Source of the DNA: CAZZIZ01 sp964654535
GTDB taxonomy: Bacteria; Bacteroidota; Bacteroidia; Chitinophagales; UBA2359
Length of the DNA stretch: 28,007 nucleotides
Reading direction: 5' to 3'
Assembly: GCA_964654535.1 (NCBI GenBank)
Contig: CAZZIZ010000017.1
Span: 1-28,007 of the forward strand
Below are positions 23,536 to 28,007 of the stretch, piece by piece. The notes beneath the pieces were generated by a model that was not told the DNA's origin, did no database searches, and saw only the letters and a program-made list of their open reading frames with translations. How positions within the stretch are numbered: the first letter of the stretch is position 1; each line of letters starts with the position of its first letter. The position numbers and the translations under genes are program-made.

Positions 23536-23597
23536 ACTCATTGTATTGAAATGCGAATATAGACTCACAATAAGGGTGAATAAAAGCTACAATGAGT
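23536..23597. promoter_or_regulatory. Inverted repeat upstream of the lipoprotein gene
   Basis: ACTCATTGTA (23536-23545) and TACAATGAGT (23588-23597) are perfect 10-bp inverted copies separated by 42 bp, starting just upstream of the lipoprotein ATG (23534). A one-mismatch -7 box TATATTCG lies between them at 23554-23561. They could be paired binding sites or a long hairpin over the start codon. Confidence 0.4.
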
Positions 23598-23701
23598 AAG
23601 AGCGACTTCTGTTTGGGCGAACGCTCGTCTGGCTGATTTAACGCAATCTGGAAAATGAACGATTTTGGACCTTATTAGGTTAAAGCTAATCTATGATAAG
23701 C

Positions 23702-24481
23702 CTACTCCTCCGAATCGGGTACTTGCCAGTAATCATCTTGACTAGTGACATAGCGGACTTCCACGAGATAAAGCCCTTGCGGCGGAACAGAAATATTGAG
23801 TTTAAATTTCTTCTTTTCACGTAAAATAAGTTCGAACTCTTCTAAGGTAATTTTCCCTTTTCCAACACTTAGCAAGCAACCTACGATTCTACGCACCATG
23901 CCACGTAAAAAGCGATTGGCGGCAATACGGAACTTCAGTTTTCCGGTAAGCTCGTCAAGTTCCAATTTGGTTTCATAGATGTCACACAAGTAATGATTTT
24001 GATTACCCCCTGTTTTACAAAAAGCACGGAAGTCTTTGAAGTCCTGCATCATCTTGAAAGCCTTTTGCATAGCTGGTATGTCTAGGGGCAGCCAAGGATA
24101 AAAGTAGGAGTGCTCACTCAAAAAAGCGTCCTTATTGAAATGAATGTAATATTCATAAGCACGATAGTTCGCTCGGTAGCGCGCGTGCATCCAATCCTCC
24201 ACTTCATAGATGCGCTTCAACTCAATACTCATCGGGAGCATTTTGTTGATGCGGTATAAGAACTTATCTGGAACGGCAGCTTCAGTTTCAAAATGTGCGA
24301 AAAACTGCTTGGCGTGCACGCCCGCATCGGTGCGACCGCATCCGACGGTTGTGATGCTTTGATTGAAAATAGTAGACAGTTTTTCGTCCAAGGTGGACTG
24401 CACCGTTACCTCGTTTGGCTGTACTTGCCAACCGTGATAAGCACGTCCGAAATAGGCAATCTCAACAAAGTACTTTGCCAT
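23702..24481 (-). CDS. truA: tRNA pseudouridine(38-40) synthase TruA
   Basis: TruA converts uridines 38-40 of the tRNA anticodon stem to pseudouridine. The catalytic Asp52 is in the motif GRTDAGVHAK, with the N-terminal ferredoxin-like start FVEIAYFGRAYHGWQVQ and a second domain containing RYRANYRAYEYYI and FLRGMVRRIVG. The length, 259 residues, is usual. Its ATG comes one base after the mfd stop, so the two genes are co-transcribed and probably translationally coupled. The 167-nt gap downstream, toward the lipoprotein gene, shows only the inverted repeat noted there. Confidence 0.95.
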   Translation of the reverse strand: MAKYFVEIAYFGRAYHGWQVQPNEVTVQSTLDEKLSTIFNQSITTVGCGRTDAGVHAKQFFAHFETEAAVPDKFLYRINKMLPMSIELKRIYEVEDWMHARYRANYRAYEYYIHFNKDAFLSEHSYFYPWLPLDIPAMQKAFKMMQDFKDFRAFCKTGGNQNHYLCDIYETKLELDELTGKLKFRIAANRFLRGMVRRIVGCLLSVGKGKITLEEFELILREKKKFKLNISVPPQGLYLVEVRYVTSQDDYWQVPDSEE

Positions 24482-24482
24482 A

Positions 24483-27400
24483 TCAAACGGATTCGGTTTC
24501 GGAAGCTTTGAGGCGCTTGTCTACTTTGTTGTCTAAGTGTTCAATAAAGAAGTGCGCTTTCTCTAGACTGTTTACTCCTTCGAAAATGAGCATCAAATAT
24601 TTGGCGGTTTGTTTTACCTGGCCCTTACCCGTTTCCTGAATCTCGCCGAGAATAGCCGTGAATACTGGCGACTGGTAATAAGGACTGTTTTGATTGCTTA
24701 AGAATATGCAGCGTAGCTTGTTTCCTTTTATCACCAAACGTTCAAAACCTAAGCGAGTAGCAATCCAACTAAGTCTAAGTGCATTAAACAATTCCTTAAC
24801 CTGCTTTGGCAAGTGGCCAAAACGATCGCGTAAGGAATTAGCGAAGGTTTCTATTTCTTCTTCATTTTTCAAATCGTTGAGTTCGCGATAGATCGCCAAG
24901 CGCTCGTCAATTTTGTTGATGTAGAAATCAGGAATGTGCATTTCCAAATCGGTATCGATTTGGCAATCGGTAACGAAGGCGCGGTCTTCTATGATTTGGT
25001 CTTTGAAAGTTTCCTTGTACTCGTTTTCGCGCAGCTCTTGAATAGCTTCGGTCAATATTTTTTGAAAGGTGTGGAAACCGATATCGCTGATAAAACCACT
25101 CTGCTCACCACCGAGGAGGTTTCCTGCTCCGCGGATATCCAAATCCTTCATCGCGATATTGAAGCCACTGCCTAAATAGGCAAACTCTTCTATGGTTTTT
25201 AAGCGACGACGCGAGTCGGCGGGCAAGCCGTGTAGAGGTGGGCTAATTAAATAGCAGAATGCTTTTTTGTTCGAGCGCCCTACTCTTCCTCTTAACTGGT
25301 GCAAATCGCTCAAGCCAAAGTGATTGGCGTTGTTGATGATAATGGTGTTGGCGTTTGGAATATCTAGACCCGACTCAACTATGTTGGTGCTTATCAAAAC
25401 ATCATACTGACGATTGATGAACTTCATCATTTTGTCTTCTAAGTCCTTGCCGTCCAGCTGACCGTGGGCCATCCCCACATCTATGTCTGGACACAATCGC
25501 TTGATCATTCCGGCTACTTCAGCTAAATCTTTTACGCGATTGTGCACAAAGAAAACCTGTCCACCGCGATAGACCTCGTACTGAATGGCATCACGAATTT
25601 TTTTATCGTCGAAAGAAATTAACTCGGTATGAATTGGCTGACGGTTCGGCGGCGGAGTGCGCATAACTGATAGGTCACGCGCGCTCATTAATGAAAACTG
25701 TAGCGTTCTCGGAATTGGCGTGGCGGTTAGCGTAAGCGTATCTACGTTTACCTTGAACTGGCGCAGTTTTTCTTTTACTGCTACTCCAAACTTTTGCTCC
25801 TCGTCAATTACCAGTAAGCCCAAATCTTTGAACTTTACTTTTTTACCGACGATAGAGTGCGTTCCAATTAAAACATCGATTTCGCCTTTCTCTAGTTTTT
25901 CCAGTATGATACGCTTTTCCTTGGCTGTTCGGAAACGATTGATATAGTCAACAGTGCAAGGAAACTCTGACAAACGATCCTTGAAGGTTTTGTAATGCTG
26001 GACTGCGAGAATAGTAGTTGGCACCAAAACCGCCACTTGCTTATTGTCGGCCAGTGCTTTGGCGGTAGCCCGCACAGCGACCTCGGTTTTTCCAAAACCA
26101 ACATCACCACAAACCAAACGATCCATAGGATGTTCGGACTCCATATCCTTCTTGAGATCTTGCGTTGCTTTTAACTGGTCGGGCGTGTCTTCGTAAATAA
26201 ACGAAGCCTCCAACTCGGTTTGCATATAAGTATCTGGCTGATAGGCAAAACCCTTGGTCGCTTTTCGTTTGGCGTATAAGGCGATAAGGTCATTAGCAAT
26301 GTCCTTGATTTTTTTCTTGGTTTTGCTTTTAAGCTTTTGCCAAGTATCGGAGCCAAGTTTCGATAGACGCGGCTGGCGACCATCCTTGCCAACAAACTTG
26401 CTGATTTTGTGCAGGCTGGCTATGTTGACGTACAGAAGGTCATTGTCTCGGTAAATAATACGCACCGACTCTTGGGTCTTTCCAGAAACTTCTAGCTTTT
26501 CCAAACCAGAATAACGACCGACTCCGTGATCTATGTGGGTGACAAAATCCCCAGGGGTCAGCTCCTTGAGGAGTTTCATAGACAGCGCTCTATTCTTAGA
26601 ATAGGCTTGCTTAATGTTGTACTTATAGTAACGATCAAAAATTTGGTGATCGGTAAAGACCGCCAGATTCAGCTGCTGATCAATAAAACCTTGGTAGACC
26701 GACTTAACAATGGGATGGTATTTCACCTCGGCTTTCAGGTCGGTAAATATTTGGTGAAAGCGATTGATTTGTCTCGGTGATCCGCCAAACAAAAACACTT
26801 CCGTGTTTTCTTCTTCTCGGTTTCGTAAGTCTTCTATAAGCAGACTGAAGTTCTTATTGAAGGCCGGTTGAGGTATGGCATTGAAGCCTAACTCTTGACC
26901 GCCATAGAAATCGGCACCGCCAAATTCGATGACACTTAATTCTGACAGCTGCGCTTTAAGTTCTTCGATAGAAAGAAAGTGCTCAAGCGGATTTCCCTGC
27001 AACGTTTCTTCTACATCTGGTAACTGTTTCAGCTCCTCTAAAATATCTTTGGCTGACTGCCCCCGCTCTTTCCAAATGGCTTCGGTTGCTTCTCCGTTTT
27101 TAATCCAAACTACTGTATCGTTCGGTAGCACTTCTAAAAGCGAGCGTTTTTCTAAACCTGAAAAGCGGGTTTGAATATTGGGAACAATGCTTAGTTGGGT
27201 AATTTTCTTTTCCGACAACTGTGATGAAGGGTCGAAAATTCTGAGTGACTCCACTTCGGTATCGAATAACTCGACTCGATAAGGCAAGTCGTTACCGAAT
27301 GAAAAAATATCGATGATACCGCCACGAACAGAAAACTGACCCGGTTCGTAAACGAAGTCGGTAAAGTCAAAACCGTTTTCTACTAGTAGTTCAACTAGAT

Positions 27401-27869
27401 CATCGGTTTCTAGGTCTTGACCTTTTTTTATGAGAATAGTGCTATCGCTTAGCGTGCGACTGTCTACTACTTTTTCTAATAAGGCTTCGGGATAAGTAAT
27501 GAGCAACTCGCCGGTAGTGACGCTATTCATAAAGCGACTGACTGATTCGGTACGCAGGAGAATATTGGACTTGTTTACCTCATCGAAGTAGCCTGGCTTT
27601 TTGAAAGAATCTGGGAAGAAGAGTACTTCGTTTCGGTCTAGAATATTTTTGAGATCGTCTTTGAAGTAAGCGGCTTCTTCTTTGTTTTCTAAAACAAAAA
27701 GATAAGTTCTGGGGAGTTCTTGGAATAGCGCGCTGGCTACAAATGAGCCGAGCGAGCCTACCAATCCCTTTAAATATAATTTTTCAACCGTTGGTTGGTC
27801 AACTATATCTTTCAGATGTTGCACACGTGGATCGCGGCGGTATAAATCTAGCAGCCCCTTTAAATCCAT
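24483..27869 (-). CDS. mfd: Transcription-repair coupling factor Mfd
   Basis: Mfd removes stalled RNA polymerase at DNA damage and recruits UvrA. The 1129-codon frame has the UvrB-like N-terminal region, the RNA polymerase-interacting domain (GDFVTHIDHGVGRYSGLEKL), the SF2 translocase with Walker A CGDVGFGKTEVAVRA, DEEQ box LLVIDEEQKFGV and TLTATPIPRTL, the RecG-like block LHQLRGRVGRS, and the C-terminal TRCF domain. I start it at ATG 27869 (MDLKGLLDLYRR). A longer start, TTG 27881, would lie inside an exact -7 promoter box and adds only TSQ-type residues. It is followed one base later by truA. Confidence 0.97.
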   Translation of the reverse strand: MDLKGLLDLYRRDPRVQHLKDIVDQPTVEKLYLKGLVGSLGSFVASALFQELPRTYLFVLENKEEAAYFKDDLKNILDRNEVLFFPDSFKKPGYFDEVNKSNILLRTESVSRFMNSVTTGELLITYPEALLEKVVDSRTLSDSTILIKKGQDLETDDLVELLVENGFDFTDFVYEPGQFSVRGGIIDIFSFGNDLPYRVELFDTEVESLRIFDPSSQLSEKKITQLSIVPNIQTRFSGLEKRSLLEVLPNDTVVWIKNGEATEAIWKERGQSAKDILEELKQLPDVEETLQGNPLEHFLSIEELKAQLSELSVIEFGGADFYGGQELGFNAIPQPAFNKNFSLLIEDLRNREEENTEVFLFGGSPRQINRFHQIFTDLKAEVKYHPIVKSVYQGFIDQQLNLAVFTDHQIFDRYYKYNIKQAYSKNRALSMKLLKELTPGDFVTHIDHGVGRYSGLEKLEVSGKTQESVRIIYRDNDLLYVNIASLHKISKFVGKDGRQPRLSKLGSDTWQKLKSKTKKKIKDIANDLIALYAKRKATKGFAYQPDTYMQTELEASFIYEDTPDQLKATQDLKKDMESEHPMDRLVCGDVGFGKTEVAVRATAKALADNKQVAVLVPTTILAVQHYKTFKDRLSEFPCTVDYINRFRTAKEKRIILEKLEKGEIDVLIGTHSIVGKKVKFKDLGLLVIDEEQKFGVAVKEKLRQFKVNVDTLTLTATPIPRTLQFSLMSARDLSVMRTPPPNRQPIHTELISFDDKKIRDAIQYEVYRGGQVFFVHNRVKDLAEVAGMIKRLCPDIDVGMAHGQLDGKDLEDKMMKFINRQYDVLISTNIVESGLDIPNANTIIINNANHFGLSDLHQLRGRVGRSNKKAFCYLISPPLHGLPADSRRRLKTIEEFAYLGSGFNIAMKDLDIRGAGNLLGGEQSGFISDIGFHTFQKILTEAIQELRENEYKETFKDQIIEDRAFVTDCQIDTDLEMHIPDFYINKIDERLAIYRELNDLKNEEEIETFANSLRDRFGHLPKQVKELFNALRLSWIATRLGFERLVIKGNKLRCIFLSNQNSPYYQSPVFTAILGEIQETGKGQVKQTAKYLMLIFEGVNSLEKAHFFIEHLDNKVDKRLKASETESV

Positions 27870-27878
27870 TTGGGATGT

Positions 27879-27886
27879 CAAATGTA
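27879..27886 (-). promoter_or_regulatory. -7 box of the mfd-truA operon
   Basis: The minus strand reads TACATTTG, an exact TAnnTTTG match, with only 9 nt between it and the mfd ATG. The leader would be only a few bases long. Confidence 0.6.
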
Positions 27887-27925
27887 CGCTTCTTCAGACT
27901 CTTATTGGTTGAAGTCTGCTACTTG

Positions 27926-28000
27926 GTTCAAGTCTTCTAACAACGTATGGTTCAAGTCTTCAGACTTGGACCGAAACGTTAGAGCAAGTCTTCAGACTTG
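27926..28000. repeat. Tandem REP-like palindromes upstream of mfd
   Basis: Two identical palindromes, CAAGTCTTCAGACTTG, occupy 27953-27968 and 27985-28000 (7-bp arms, TC centre). The left part GGTTCAAGTCTTC occurs once more without its right arm near 27926-27938. Similar fragments (TTCAGACT, GAAGTCTG) lie at 27892-27919. The array runs off the window edge. The irregular spacing and palindromic units fit REP/BIME-like DNA. Confidence 0.7.
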
Positions 28001-28007
28001 CGGGTTG

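Noticed and set aside
27890..28007. CRISPR array
   Set aside because: The units are short perfect palindromes with irregular spacing and half copies; there are no regular spacers and no cas genes.

Overview
This window reads as chromosomal DNA of a Bacteroidota bacterium, most likely a Flavobacteriales-type lineage. The evidence is: several genes preceded by the Bacteroidota -7 promoter box TAnnTTTG; little visible Shine-Dalgarno sequence; lipoproteins with relaxed lipoboxes; and typical gene neighbours (a SurA-like chaperone trio beside MoxR, a ~630-residue PurF paralogue, a single-cysteine thioredoxin-like protein, a beta-helix lipoprotein ending in a GCYEF-type tail). No phage, insertion sequence, CRISPR array, tRNA or rRNA is visible. 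The genes are mostly housekeeping; the unusual material lies between them.

Layout. 1-364 is non-coding and packed with palindromes. A membrane glycosyltransferase-like gene (365-1498, -) is followed, reading right, by a leftward operon: rlmD, a small conserved hypothetical, a ComF-family gene and a beta-helix lipoprotein (5901 to 1814). Divergent from rlmD, a rightward partner-switching module (5915-8772) encodes a membrane GAF/SpoIIE phosphatase, a STAS antagonist and an RsbW-like kinase, then a small membrane protein. Next come a three-gene periplasmic folding operon (two parvulin isomerases around a chaperone-like lipoprotein, 9579-13690), a MoxR ATPase and a divergent PurF paralogue. An Nfu Fe-S scaffold gene (-) is divergent from an MFS transporter (+). 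A thioredoxin-like gene converges on a leftward set: lipoprotein, ABC exporter, lipid kinase. The right end holds mfd and truA in one leftward operon.

Main discovery. Four long gaps carry related, highly structured elements of about 145-290 bp (A 1546-1790 -, B 14773-15062 +, C 9156-9360 -, D 20025-20168 -), and a fifth is cut by the left edge (E, 24-54 +). Each starts with a GGGC-like motif, has a GGCTAT-like core, contains one or two long variable hairpins and, in the best copies, ends CTATCCCTCACGC. The two ends pair, and the pairing is kept while the bases change (GCGTG/CACGC, GGCTG/CAGCC, GCAGC/GCTGC). A hairpin module with a CT bulge below a CCGC/GCGG tip occurs four times in A, B and C with paired substitutions. 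This looks like a structured RNA family or a small mobile element under structural selection; three of the four complete copies lie 24-53 nt after a stop codon in the same orientation.

A second, separate class of short perfect palindromes (REP-like) crowds the two window ends, and one such palindrome lies inside the rlmD coding sequence. Other points worth a second look are a perfect 10-bp-arm dyad touching the nfu promoter, several promoters so close to the start codon that transcripts would be nearly leaderless, and an MFS gene whose first membrane helix begins upstream of any ordinary start codon.
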